Assembly (NCBI GenBank): GCA_963921425.1
Contig: OY992838.1
Span: forward strand, 186,001-250,000
From: Dryas octopetala
Taxonomy: Eukaryota > Streptophyta > Magnoliopsida > Rosales > Rosaceae
Direction of reading: 5' to 3'
Length of the DNA stretch: 64,000 bases
The notes under the pieces were generated by a model, which was given only the letters and a program-made list of their open reading frames with translations, ran no database searches and was not told the origin of the DNA. Position numbers and translations under genes: made by a program. This document shows, one piece after another, positions 1-17,000 of the stretch (the first letter of the stretch is position 1; each line of letters begins with the position of its first letter).

Positions 1-976
1 GGATCGATACAAGATCCAATACAGGACCATGTTTTGTGGTCTAGCCTCTTGCTTTCACTTAGTTAGCTAGGATCCAAGATCCAATACAGGAGTACAGGAC
101 CATGTTTTGTAGTATCTAGCCTCTTGCAGCCTTGCTTTCATTTCTTCATCTCCCACTGCAAAGTTTAAAGTTCAAAAGCAAACAGAACACAAATACTGAA
201 ATACAATACAGCCAAAGTTGATTGAGTTGGAATTCCACCAACAACAGCCACCAACGACTCCTTTTAAGAAGATATCGTCACTCGTCAGTCGTCAGAGATT
301 CAAGATTCCAAATATCTTTTTAAAACATCACTCATTAATTCCTTCACTTAAAACTGTTATTCTTACTTTTTTGTTTTTAAGGAAATATTTGGGTATGAAT
401 TTACTTCCACATGCATGGCATAACGGTTACTTGCCATAATTTACCAATTACCATTCATTCATTGGACATTATAATGATTTATTTGACCTTCTAGTTTTGA
501 TTTATAGTTATTGATATAATGTTCGATTTGAAATTAATAAAATGATACCTACCTTTTTAGGTTGTCAAACGTATCATGATCATGGGAAATGAGTGGCCAA
601 TTTCTTTCAATTTAATTCCAGTTTTTGTAAACATGAGAAAAAATTACAAAACATAGAGAAACAGTGCAAATTCCGGAATTCGTGGTATGAATGCAAATAA
701 GAAGAAAGCAGAAATGCATAAAGGGATGTAATAAACAATAAAACTAAGGGCATTGATGCAAAAATGAGAAAAATAAAATAGAGACGTTATATGACTGAAG
801 GCTCCCGCTAGCTTTTCCCTCACAATTAAGGAAAGATAATTAAAGTCAGGCGCATGCTAATACCAATGCCAATACACCGATTAAGTTACCCAAATTAGAG
901 AAATCCTTAACCAGATAGATAAATATATAGATAGATAGAGCGTTAGTGTTATAATTAATTGAATTGACTGAGTCGG
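1..976. other. 5' intergenic / promoter of the DUF632 gene
   Basis: No gene is seen. The first 130 bases hold an imperfect direct repeat: a segment from about base 9 (ending in ...ctagcctcttgc near 53) recurs at 75-127 with a 9-base insertion after 'caatacagg'. The rest is AT-rich and, lying directly 5' of the ATG at 977, presumably contains the promoter and 5' UTR of the next gene. I could not pick a convincing TATA box. Confidence 0.5.
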
Positions 977-3541
977 ATGGGGTGCGCCGCCTCAAAGCTG
1001 GAGGAACTCCCGGCGGTGTCTTTATGCCGGGACCGGTACAAGTACCTGGACGAAGCTGTCTGCCAAAGCCAAGCCCTGGCCGATGCCCATATCGCTTACT
1101 TGGACTCCCTCAGGGCACTTGGTCCCACTCTCCACCGTTTCTTCCAATATTATTATTATTATTCTCATCACTCTCGCCCGTCTTCTACTACTTCCAACTC
1201 TGCCTCCCACCTCCGATTCCCTTCGCACGACGACCACGAAAAGCCAACCCCAGTCGTCAATTCTGATGATCACTCAAGCGGTGGCGGTGGCTTAGCTCCG
1301 AAACCACCCCCGCCACCGTCTCCCATCAGCTCCACTTGGGATTTCTTTAACCTTTTTGATGCCTACGAACCGCTTTATTATACTAGTTGTCATTTGGAGC
1401 CTGAATTAGCTGCAGACACTACTACTAGTACTGGTGGTGCCAATAATATTAATATTACTGGACAGGAACAGGAAGGGCAGACTTGTCATTTGGCCCCTGA
1501 GCCTCATGAGGCCATCACAAAACTTCAGCTTCTGTTTGAGAGAGCGTCAGAGTCCGGCAATGAGGTTTCCAAGTCGCTGCGCTCTCATCACCACACAATT
1601 TCTCTTCATCAAGGTATATATTCATCTCAACTTTTTAATTTTAATTAGTGATTAGCAAAAACAATCTCAACTTTTGTAAAATAATGGGTTTTAAATTTAT
1701 ATAATTTGACTGTCTATTTACTTGTTGGAGAAGCAGAGTATGGCTTTGATCAATCTCATGAAGGCTCCGTGATGAGTTCACAGAGCCTATCTCACACTCT
1801 GAAGACGCTCTTTTTGTGGGAAAAGAAACTTTATGATGAAGTCAAGGTATGCATATATATTTGTAATTGCTTAACTTCTTGATTTATGCAGAATCACATC
1901 TTGGTTGCTCTTTTTTTTTAATTACGTTGTAGGCTGAGGAAAGATTGCGTGTAACATATGAGAAGAAGAGTAGGCTGCTGAGACAATATTTGGATAACAA
2001 GGGTAGTGCAAGTGCTCATGAGTCTCCCAAAGCCGACTCTATTCGCACTACACTCGGAAATCTTTTAACAAAAATGAAAATTGCAATTCAGATTGTTGAT
2101 AGAATTTCAATCACCATCAATAAGTTGAGGGACAAGGAGTTGTGGCCGCAGATTATTGAACTCATTCACAGGTATGATCTGCTTGCTTGCTAATTTCTGT
2201 TTTTAATGACCACTCCCTCCATCTACGTACAAATGTTTTTCTTCTACACTTAATTCACTCATATATTGTTCACATTTGCCTGCAATGCATAGCCATAAAT
2301 TACTGGCCACTCTAGCTAATTGGCTGTATAGCCTATATTCCTATTCTGCAATCGTAGTACTTAAATATTATTGCCTGCAGAATGAGTAGTTATGATCAGA
2401 CTTCCCTTCTCCGCTTGTTTGGAAAAATTTTTAGACCACCTTGTGGATGAGATATTGAGGCTGATAGTTCTTTGTTATATGTTTTAAACCACAATTAAAT
2501 TATTTTGGCTTTAGATTGTATTCAGAACCAGGCAAATTAAAGGATGCTTTTGTTGTCATATCAATTTAAGTTTTGGAATAAATATCTCCTGGGTTTTGGT
2601 TCCAAACAGTTATGAACAAGGTTTACTTACCAATCAAGTTGAATATGACGATTGTGAATTAAACCTATAATTAACTGGTTGTAGATAGTTTGTTTAATTA
2701 GATTGTGGTATGTGCGTATAAATCCTTAATTATGTCAGGGAATTGAAACAGGATTAATTTGCAGATGCTTTTGTTTTCCATGGCTGACTATATAATACAA
2801 ATAATAACTTGTACGTTCAGGTTACTTGAAATGTGGAAAGCAATGCTAGAATGTCACAAGTGTCAGTACCAAGCAATTGCGGAAGCTGCCATTGCATCAC
2901 ATGGGAAGTTGATTATTGATGATGCGCATCTTGAAACTGCAACTCAACTAAAGTTAGAGCTTCAAAACTGGAATTTATGCTTTTCCAATTGGATTGCCAC
3001 CCAAAAAGGGTATGTAAAGGCATTAAATGGTTGGCTTCTTAGATGTCTTGTATATGAACCTCAAGAAACACCACAAGATACAGGAACAGTAGAATCCTTG
3101 TCTCCTGGTAGAATTGGTGCACCCCCTGTTTTTGTTATATGTAATCACTGGTCCCAAGCTATGGATAGACTCTCAGAGAAGGAAGTGATTGGAGCCATCC
3201 GTGGATTTCACACTAGTATTGATCTGCTTTTGGAACAACACAATTCTAATATTGTAGAAATGCAGCAAAGGGAAATTGAAAACAAAGGTGGTCGTGGTCG
3301 TCTGGTGAGTAAAGGAAAACTTTTGGAGGAGCAACTGGCAGGAGAAGAGGGCAGAGTGAAGAATTTACCTACTGGGGAGAAACAGTCGCAAATCATTAGT
3401 GAGAATAATAGATCTATAAATCTTCAATGGGATCTGAAGCAGACATTAATGGCCATGGAGAAGTTCACTGCAAACTCCATGCAAGCATACAAGGAGCTTC
3501 ATGAACATATTGAACAGGTCAGGCATAGGCATGCTTCATAG
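977..3541 (+). CDS. DUF630/DUF632 family protein (NRG2/REL2-like)
   Basis: Four exons read from GT..AG sites: 977-1613, 1737-1846, 1933-2171 and 2821-3541. Together they give 1,707 nt (568 residues) in frame. The protein starts MGCAASKLEE, the classic start of the DUF630 domain (about residues 1-60), and Gly2 is a likely N-myristoylation site. A low-complexity Ser/His/Pro linker with a PKPPPPPSP run follows. The DUF632 domain fills the exon 2-4 part, including the LEMWKAMLECHKCQYQ stretch. The family has been called bZIP-like because of predicted helices; members include the Arabidopsis nitrate regulator NRG2 and rice REL2, which act in nitrate signalling and leaf development. The exact role here is unknown. 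The start is fixed by the MGC motif. An alternative ATG at 964 opens a short frame without homology. Confidence 0.88.
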
Positions 3542-3794
3542 GATATGATATACATAATTAGGTATCATGAGCCTTAATTATAATTCATTAAAGTTAAAGG
3601 TATCATGAGGTAGCAAAAATAATTATTTGGGAAATTTGTAAGATATGGGTTGTGTTCCTCGATCTGGAATCCTGGACGATTCATTTAGAAACTTGGTTTT
3701 CCCTAATTTGGGGGTTCTGATACAATGCGACAGCAGTATTAAATTAATATTGTATCCATGGCTGTTTTGCTCATCAATATATGCAATTAAGAAT

Positions 3795-3851
3795 TAATGA
3801 CACGTGAGATGGTATAAGAATGTGGTATAAAAAATGTGGTAAATATAGCAT
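3795..3851 (-). mobile_element. Truncated MITE, same family as 32870-33061
   Basis: About 57 bases match the reverse complement of the left end of the MITE at 32870-33061. They share the cacgtgagatggtataagaa block and end in the same ...tatagcat terminus followed by TA. The other terminus is missing, so this is a half-element. Confidence 0.6.
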
Positions 3852-4810
3852 TATTCTTAATTATATATGTTGATATGGAGTATAGCATCCTGGACTCCTG
3901 GTTACAATCTGGTACAGGTTTTTTGAGATGCCAAGATTGCTGAATGACATACAAGACGAATATTGACTCAATTCCTGCATGCTCTGTTTAATTGAAAGGT
4001 TACTAATTAATAAAGTTTTCATCTTTGGACCAACAATACATCAACTGCTGGCCTCCAAAGAATCCACTTATTGTGATCGGAATTTGGAAGTACGTTAGTT
4101 AGAGTTCCTGCGAAAGAGATTCATTCAGAAAAAAGGCTTAATTAATTAATTAATTAATTATTTAATTAGGCCGTCAGGCATGGATCACTGCATCAGGCCA
4201 TGTCGTTTTCTCCTTTTCAACTCCTCAGTCCCATGCACGGAGGAACCGCGTTATCTGAAACCAATCAAATAACGCGGTCTCTTTATCTTAATATTGCATC
4301 ACATTCACATTCACACTCAAATTGCTATTTTTTGTTATTGTTTGCCCATTCGTTCAAAGAAAAAAATACGTTATCATTTGGAAGTGATGAGTCCTTTTCA
4401 TGCATGTTGGACCATTTGGTTGATGATGTAACTTTGTTCGGAAATCAGAACCGATTGATTGTTAAAGGCTGGTGGTGGTGGTGGCCATTTATAGATTTGG
4501 TGATTTACCAGCCTGTGCCTGTCTCCATAACATCTTGTTAGTTAGTTTTTGTGCTGTGATTTTAACGGGGATGAGGGAGGGAGTATTCGATCAGTATTCA
4601 GCATTTGACGTTGGTCTGATTACTGGTGGATGTTGAGCGACAATTACGAGAATACCCTTTACGATTAGAAAGGACAATCAACTGTAGAAGGAAAGAGGGA
4701 GAGAGACAGAGACAGAGGTGGTTTGTCAGTGCAGAAAGAGAGATAAAAACGCGCAATGAGAAGGAAAAGAAAGCTGCAGCAGCTCAACAATAACATCACT
4801 CCTTTCTGTT

Positions 4811-4811
<1 letters not shown>

Positions 4812-4862
<51 letters not shown>
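4812..4862. repeat. (CT)n microsatellite upstream of BSK1
   Basis: About 50 uninterrupted bases of CT dinucleotide, ending ~90 bases before the BSK1 start codon. It is probably in the 5' UTR or core promoter, where CT tracts are common in plants. Confidence 0.95.
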
Positions 4863-4866
<4 letters not shown>

Positions 4867-4950
4867 TCTCTCTCCAGTCTCCCGATATATGTTTTTTTAA
4901 ACAAGAGCAGAGCGGGTGGAGGTGGGCCACTGAGTCAACTCGACCGAGTT

Positions 4951-9256
<4,306 letters not shown>

Positions 9257-9567
9257 AAAGCCCCTGTGATTATTTTTGTGATCCACCAAAGCATCTATTG
9301 TTTCGTTCTGGCTGCAGCTGTTGTTGTAACAAAACATGTAGGGTTATGTACATTGGGGAATGGGAAAAGTTGTTTCAGTCCAAAAATGTGCAAAGAGAGG
9401 GAGAAACTTGCTTCTTCTGCATCAACTAGTGTACTCTTTTTTTTTTTTTTTTTTTTTCCAATTTGATTACATAATTAATTGGTTCTTAATGTTACTTGTG
9501 TATATGAAACTTATAATACAATATTTGTACGCTGAGTGATAACACATGAATTTGCTTAAACGTCCAA
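9257..9567. other. Convergent 3' UTRs of BSK1 and FTSH
   Basis: A 311-bp gap between two stop codons facing each other. It has a T run at about 9438-9457 and no gene. Both transcripts must end here and may overlap. Confidence 0.6.
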
Positions 9568-12342
9568 TTATGCAACAAATAGCTCAGCTTTTCCATCGAT
9601 AAAGAGGCTCATGAATTCTTCACCATCAACAGTTTCCTTCTCTATGAGGAGCTGGGCTAGCTTGTGGAGGATGTCAATGTGGGTTGTGATGATCTGTGTG
9701 GCTCTCGAGTAAGCTTTCTCTACCAGCTCCCTTACCTCTGCATCCACAACATCTGCAGTTGCCATGGAGTAATCTTTTTGGGACGACATCTGCAATTGAA
9801 ACACACACAAAGCCATCAGCAGTTGTCTTAGCTCATCTTCTCCGTTAGTCTATCATGTATCCCACGGGAAAAAGTGATATAAAGAACGAGAATAAACATG
9901 CAGATGATAAAGCAGTTAACATGTATGACAATTGCTTAAAGTCTATACACTGATCTACCTGTTGACCTAAGAAGGGGTTGCCACCAGGACCACCGATTGC
10001 AACTTGTCCAATCTTTTTGCTGAACCCAAATCTCTCTACCATCTGCCTTGCCACCCTTGAAACTTGCATGAAGTCATTTGATGCCCCTGTTGTCACATTA
10101 TCCTGACCAAAGATAACTTCTTCGGCAACCCTGCAATGGCAATGGTCATATATACTTGATTTAGATTTTCAATACAGCCAAAAATGTCTATCTGCTTTTC
10201 AAAAGGAGTTAAGAAGGGAAAGACTCGAGTGTCTTTTGAAATGCTCTTTTAGGGCATTAAAAGTAAAAAGTTTGCATAACTAACCTTCCACCAAGAGCAA
10301 CAGCCATTTGATTCTCCAGGTAGCTTCTACTATACAGTCCAGACTCGAGTCTCTCTTCACTTGGAGCAAAGAAGGTAAGACCACCAGCTTGGCCACGAGG
10401 GATGATGGATATCTTGGCTACAGGATCATATTCGGGCATTAATGCACCAACTAGAGCATGCCCGGCCTCTGCAAAGTATATTGTTATAAATAACTAAGCC
10501 ATAGAAAACCAAATGATTGCAAAATCATAAGTTAGGGAATGGGGAGAAGTGGTATTATTTTTTGTACCATGGTAGGCGACTAATTTCTTCTTCTCTTCTG
10601 AGACAACAGCATTTTTCTTCTCTGGTCCAGCAATTATCCGTTCCAGAGCATCAGATATCTCATCTTTACTTATTTCTTTGAGGTCACGTCTGGCTGCAAG
10701 AATGGCAGCTTCGTTCATCAGGTTCTGCAGATCAGCCCCTGTGAAACCAGGTGTTCTCCTTGCTATCTTGTCAAAGTCCACATCCTTTGCAAGTGCCTTC
10801 CCTCTAGAGTGCACCTGCCATAAGAAAGTGCTTTAATTGTTGAGAATCATGACAGTTTATGTTGTTGAACTGGAATAATTCTAGTAAAACAACTTCAACT
10901 ACACTAAAACATGAACAAATATACGGGCAGGCGAAAACAAACAAGCATGTTTAAAAGAAAAGCATAAAATTGAAGTAAATATGTGTACATATTTTAAACA
11001 TCTATGGGAAAGAAGCAACCTGCAGAATCTTAACTCTTCCAGCAACATCAGGCCTGTCCACGGTTACCTGTCGGTCAAACCTGCCGGGCCTCAACAAGGC
11101 GGAATCAAGAACATCCGGGCGGTTAGTGGCCGCCAAGACAATGACACCGGAATTACCTGAAAAGCCATCCATCTCCGTCAAGAGCTGATTAATAGTCTGC
11201 TCCCTCTCATCATTCCCACCTCCAAGACCTGCCCCTCTCTGCCTCCCCACTGCATCAATCTCATCTATGAACACAATGCAGGGCGCTTTGGACTTGGCCT
11301 TCTCGAACAAATCCCGAACCCTCGACGCACCCACTCCCACAAACAATTCCACGAACTCTGAAGCTGCACACGAGAAAAACGGCACGCCAGCCTCACCTGC
11401 CACGGCACGAGCCAACAGTGTCTTCCCAGTACCAGGTGGTCCAACCAAAAGACACCCTTTTGGGATTTTCGCTCCCAGGGCTGTGTACTTATCTGGGTTC
11501 TTCAAGAAATCAACAACCTCTTGCAATTCCAGTTTTGCTTGATCAGCTCCAGCAACATCAGAGAAAGTCACACCGGTTTCTGGAACTTCCTGGAATTTCG
11601 ATTTCGACCTTCCGAAGTCCATTGGCCCACCAAGACCACCCGGCCCACCGGGACCTCCACCGGCTCGCCGGAAAAGCAAGAACAATCCGGCAAACGCCAA
11701 GATTGGGAACAACAAATTTCCAATGAAATTGAACAGCCCATTACCCGAATCGCCCTCCGAGACAGAAATATCGACGCCGTTCATTGCCAAAATGTCGATA
11801 AGGTCCGGGTCATTGGGGACAATCACTGAGGCGCGACGGCCATCCACGGCTGTGAGCTGAAGGGCAGAACCTTCTTTGCTGAATCTGACTCTTTCGACCT
11901 TGCCCTTCTTCACTGCGTTCAAGAACTCGCTGTACCGCCATTGGCTGCCTTCCGGGAGGTCGGTGGAGGCCTGGGATTGGGGGTTTGGGGCTGTTACGAG
12001 GAGGTTCTGAGAGAAAGGAGAGGCGTTGGGCTTGGTGGGCTGGGCTTGGATTACAGGTGGGGGTATGGGTGGAGGGTTGGTGTTGTCTATTGCTAAGGCT
12101 TGTGGGGTGAGTGAGGAGAAGAGCAAGGCAGCTAAAGTGGCTTGGGATGGTATGGATTTCAAGAGCTCTGAATTGGGTTTTCTGTTGAACACGTTTTGAG
12201 TGGTTAAAAGCTTTCTTTTGGAGATGAAGGGAAGAGGAACTACTGGTACTGACCTTGTGGTTTTGGGGGTTGGAGGAGAGTGTAGGATTTTAGTCCCAAA
12301 GAAATTGGAAGAGAGCAAGGGGTTGGTGGTTGAAGAAGCCAT
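9568..12342 (-). CDS. FTSH5: Chloroplast FtsH zinc metalloprotease (FTSH1/FTSH5 type)
   Basis: Five exons on the minus strand: 12342-11020, 10814-10568, 10468-10285, 10130-9959 and 9789-9568. They total 2,148 nt (715 residues), matching the usual ~704-716. The Ser/Thr-rich N-terminus is a chloroplast transit peptide, followed by an ALA-type lumenal/thylakoid signal. One hydrophobic segment (about 205-226) precedes a Gly-rich linker. The AAA domain has Walker A GPPGTGKT (about 300-307), Walker B IVFIDEID (about 355-362), and the arginine-finger region LRPGRFDR. The zinc site HEAGH (about 523) is assembled across the exon 2/3 junction. Type A FtsH subunits (FTSH1/FTSH5-VAR1) form hexamers with type B (FTSH2/8) in thylakoids and degrade photodamaged D1 during photosystem II repair. 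FTSH1 and FTSH5 cannot be told apart by eye; the symbol is a best choice. The 5' end faces the retrotransposon. Confidence 0.95.
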
Positions 12343-12973
12343 GAGTGTTTGGTTTCAGAGTGTTTCAGAGCAAAGCACTCTTCTCCGTTATCTCTTCCCT
12401 TGAATAAATTCAGCTAAAGAAAACCAATCCCAAATTCCAATCCAGGAAATGAAGATTATATTATATTTATAGGAGAAATGGAGCGTGGTGAAATTGTGTA
12501 AAAATACGTATCGTGGCAAGCTTGGAACTAAGAAATTTTGGCTCTGATATTTTATGCGTTTTCACTAGGGACTTTTGATACTACAATTTTGCTTCAAACC
12601 ACACCATAAATGATGGATTTGAATAGTTGCTTGGGTTGCGCCTACGTGTTCCATTTGATATCCATTCATTATTTCATTTTGTGTTTGATTTTATAGTTTA
12701 TTATCAGCTTGGGCCATGATTGATGAGCCCGTCCCTTCTTCTTTATTTTTGTTAGATCAAGAACGAAGAAGCCCTCTGTTGTGTTGTGTTGCTAGTTCTG
12801 GGCCTCTACCCCTGCAACTTGGTTAAGGTGTTTTCATTGGGCTTTTTGGTCTCTTAAGGGGCCTATATATAAATATGTATATCACTCAATTTCAGAATTT
12901 CTTGGTTGGTCATCCGCTAAGTATGCGGTGTTTCATGTTTGTGTGTCTTATATAATACATACATGATACATAT
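12343..12973. promoter_or_regulatory. FTSH promoter region, flanked by the retrotransposon
   Basis: 631 bp between the FTSH start codon (read leftward) and the left LTR. No ORF is supported. It presumably holds the FTSH promoter; I identified no specific motif. Confidence 0.4.
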
Positions 12974-14038
12974 TGTTTGTGGGAAAATCCACATCGATCC
13001 GAATAGCCAATCACAGCTCGACACGTGGCTGGTCAACACCCACCTCGGAGTTGACTTTCTATGGTCAAACTTTGACCTCCACATCATCACTGGTCAACAT
13101 TTCCTCTGCCAGCTCAGACCGAATTTCCACGCCGGGCCCACCATGTTCGGTCCGAACCGAACCGATGATCTTTCAATGGATCGAGTGTCCATCTCACCAC
13201 GGTCATTCCGGTTCGGCTCGGCTCGGCACGGGGCACGGACCTTTTTCGAGTTCTGGCGTCGACCAGTTAGGGCTCGGAAGGACCCCAGTCTACTGGATCG
13301 GCTCGGTCTTGAATCCCATGCCCGATCCGATCACACATGGACTTTATGTCTACGCATAAGAACATGTGCTTGTATCGGCTCGGCTCGGCTCGGCTCTCCG
13401 CCGCCATTCCCGGGAAGATCACGCTGGGACGAACCGCCACACTTAAATGCGCCTGACACAAATCTTCTGACAGAGGGGATATCAGGCTTGCATTCATGAC
13501 TACTGGAGCAGTCTGCCTGAACCTTCCAGCCTTGCATTTAATGAAGCATTCAATGCAGCATTGAATGCTGAAGAAGCAGGCAGCTGAGCATGCAACTAGG
13601 TCTGACCAGGTACGTGGGTCTCTGGCAACCATTCATTCACATGCAGGTATCTTACTCATTAAGGTTTCCTTTGCTTATATATATCAAGTCATATGTGCAA
13701 AAACAAGGACTACGCATCTACACACAAAACACTTACACAAAATTTCCATTCTCCCAAGAGCATACCCAACTTGCTGAGAATAACCCAGAACATTTGCCTT
13801 GTTCTTCCCATTCTCCCAAGTTCTTCCTTTGTTCTTCCTCATCCACCATCAAACACCATCACTGACTTCATCATCGGAGCGTGTTTGGCTGGTACCACAC
13901 CGGTCCATCTCCCTTGACCTTTTTTATCTTGCAGGAAGATCTCAACCAGCATCTACTTCATCATCCAGCGAAGCACCTGATCAGCCAGATCAGCTTATCT
14001 AAGTTGTCGCATCTACCTTACGAGAATTTGCATCAACA
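12974..14038 (+). repeat. 5' LTR
   Basis: 1,065 bp, TG...CA ends. A TATATATA motif at about 13676-13683 is the likely promoter of the genomic RNA. Repeated CGGCT units occur near 13375-13397. It differs from the 3' LTR at one site (a versus c in the 'gaccttttttatcttg' stretch near 13926). Short ORFs inside it occur identically in both LTRs and have no known product. Confidence 0.97.
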
Positions 14039-14040
14039 GA

Positions 14041-14058
14041 TTGGCGCCGTCTGTGGGA
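14041..14058 (+). other. Primer-binding site, probably tRNA-Asp
   Basis: Two bases after the LTR the sequence runs TTGGCGCCGTCTGTGGGA. TGGCGCCGT (14042-14050) matches the complement of the 3' end of plant tRNA-Asp(GTC); the downstream part matches less well. Tat/Athila elements commonly use this primer. Confidence 0.65.
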
Positions 14059-14072
14059 ATTGACTTCAGCCG

Positions 14073-17000
14073 TTGTGTTCATCACCGCAAGCGCTAAGCC
14101 CTTCCTTCACGCGAGTCATCATGACTACCATCTTTCGGGACACCAGCTCTTCCTCAGGAACATCTCAGAATGATGAACGACATCAGCCTGAGACGCCTGA
14201 GAAAACGAGGGGAGTACAACTCCCCAGGACATCAAAGTCCAAAGGTCCCTCGAAAATCCGAGCTGCCCATAAACTCCTTAAGGAGAGCCGGCGACATCTA
14301 GCCGCAGAGAATGCACTCCTGAAGCAGAATAATGAGCTGCTTGCAAAACAGGCCGAGCTGGCCGGCGAACTTGCACGCCATCGTGCTCAGCTCGAGAACA
14401 GCGGGGGGTCGGGTTTCCAATCGCGCCGAACCCGAACCGAGCAGGAGGTCCTTTCACCATCTCCTTCTCGGCAAAGCACTCCTGCCGAGCCGAACGACCA
14501 GACCGATCGGCAGGACTCGGATCACGTCTTCCCGGGCTTCGAGGACATGCCCCCGGCCGAACAGGCCGAGTGCCTGAACGCCCACCGCCTTCTTCAGCAA
14601 AAACAGGCGGCTTTCGGGAAGCGTGTCCCCATGAATTCGAGCGGAGACCGTGCCGGCCCGAATACAAACCGACGACCCCCGGCCCAATCAAGGTTGGGGG
14701 CCAACAGTCCGGCCGGTTCGGCCGAAACCAGGGTCCCGATTGGGAACAGGCTCGGCCCCATCACCAGCCAGGATCCTTCCCCATCAGGAGCTCACTCAGG
14801 GAGACGATCGGTGAGCGACCGACTGGGATCGACTATGATCATGTCGGATCGACGACCGGTGAGCGAGAGGATCACTCGCCAGCCGGTGAGTGAGAGACTC
14901 GGTAACCAGGCCGAATGCTCGGGGGAAAATGCGGCCGAGCCGACCCCGCCCGACGTGGAAAATCTTGTCCGGACTCTGGTCCAGGACCAAATCCGGAGCG
15001 TCCACGATCGGCTCGGCCACGTCGAGGTCTCCAGGGGGTACACAGGTAGGGCCGACCACGGAGAGGAACTCCCCCTCCCGTACACCAGCAGAATCCTGGA
15101 TGCTGAGGTTTCCCGCGACACCAAACCCCCCAAGATGGATCAGTACGATGGGACCAAGGATCCCTACGACCATCTTGACAGCTTCAGATACGCCATGGAG
15201 GCTCGCCAGGCATCTGAAGCCACGAAGTGCAGAATCTTCCCTTCGACCTTGAAGGGCTCGGCTCGGGGATGGTTCCGAACTCTCCAACCGAACTCCATCG
15301 ATTCATTCTCCGACCTCCGAAGGGCCTTCCTGGCGAGATATCGGGTTGTATCCGAACGACTCTACAACTTGAACGATATGTCGCTCGTTAAGCAGCAAGA
15401 AGGGGAGAGCCTCAAGGCCTATCTGATCCGCTTCAACATCGAGTATACGAAGTGCGACGATTGCGACGATAGGTCAGCAAAGAATGCCCTCATGCAAGGT
15501 CTGCATGCTGGGGGACTCCGCTCCCACCTAATGAGGAATCCTCCCTCCACTTACGATGAGCTTTCTGCCGAAGCCACTAAGTGGGCGCGGGCTGAGGAAT
15601 GGGATGCTCAGGTGGAGGCCCTGAATCCCAAGTCGACCTCGACCAAGAGAAAGGAGGGAGAGGTTGCAAGTCCCAAACCCCAGGTCCAATCCAAGAAGAC
15701 CAGGACCGAGGAGCCACGCCAACTTCTGGGTAAGGGACCCAAGTTTGTCCAGTACACGGAGTACACTCCCCTCAATGCCGGTCTGGAGACAATCTACTCC
15801 AAGGTCAAGGACCAACTCCCAGTTGCAAGGGAGATCAAGGGACCACCCCCAGACAAAATCAAGGAGGGCGTCTTCTGCAAGTACCACTCCAATCACGGCC
15901 ATGTCACGGGTGATTGCTACGCCCTCCGCGACGGAATTGAGACTCTTGTCCGGGCGGGTAAGATCAACCAATTCCTGGCCGGCGGGCCTAGGGTACCCAA
16001 GGCCGCGCTGAAGAAACCCACCAACACCATCGAGGTCCAGGATGCTGCCATAGGATCAATCGGCGGGGGACCAACCTTCGTGGGGAGCTCGAACCGATCC
16101 CAGAAGGAGTATGTCAGACAGGCGGCTCAAGCTCACGAGTCCCTGTCGATCCAGGCAGGTCAGCCCAGCACTTCCAAAAGACAGCGGAAGGACTGGGCAC
16201 CGGTCACCTTTGAGCCGAACGAAGCAAATGAGATCATCTTCCCCCACTATGATCCGGTCGTCATAGTGGCTGAGGTGGCCGGAACAACCATCGCGCGCTC
16301 CTTCGTCGATGGAGGGAGTTCAGTCAACATCCTCTACCACTCTGCGTTCGCGCAGATGGGCATCGGCGAGGATAAGCTGGAGACCGATACACCTGCCTTG
16401 GTCGGGTTCGGGGGAGAAGTGGTTCAGCCCCTCGGACACATCTATCTTCCCCTTTCGCTCGGGAAGGGACCGATCAAGAAGACCTGCATGACGTACTTCA
16501 TTGTCGTCAAGCGGCCGTCAGCCTACAACATCATTCTGGGCAGACCGGCTCTGGTCGACCTTGACTGCATCGTCCATTACGCCAACCTCCTCATCAAATG
16601 TCCGGTGGGCGACGACTGCATCGTCATTCAGGGAGACCAATGCTCGGCTCGGTCTTGCTACGCCGCTTCGATCAAGCAGAAGGGTCAGCTGCCGAACTCA
16701 CAGGAACTCGACTCCATCGCTGATTCGGGCAGGTGGCCGAGGGCGGAGACATTCGATTTCACTTCCGAGCCGAACCCAGAATCTCGGCCCCTTCCCGCCG
16801 AGGCCTGGGAGGAAGTGCCGATCTCGGCCGAGGCACCGGATCGGCTCGTCCGAGTGGGGACTCAGATCAGCCCCGAGCAACGTTCTGCCATCATTGACTT
16901 CCTCCGTGCCAATGCGGAAGTGTTCGCCTGGTCTTACGATGACATGCCAGGCATATCGTCTGACGTGATCACCCACAGGCTGAACACCGACCCGGGATGC

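Larger units (their letters stand above)
3542..4950. other. Intergenic region and BSK1 promoter/5' UTR
   Basis: No protein gene is supported; a 113-codon frame at 4200-4541 resembles nothing I know. The region holds a truncated MITE (3795-3851), a short (TTAA)n tract around 4138-4168, and a long CT microsatellite just before BSK1. The last ~250 bases are purine-rich, then CT-rich, and are probably the BSK1 5' leader. Confidence 0.5.

Noticed and set aside
4200-4541. 113-codon ORF upstream of BSK1
   Set aside because: No recognisable domain; composition of random intergenic DNA; no splice partners found.
12939-13499. ORFs inside the LTRs (repeated at 23835-24554, 13267-13632, 24322-24687)
   Set aside because: They lie in the LTR, are present in both copies only because the LTRs are identical, and contain low-complexity 'cggctcgg' stretches.
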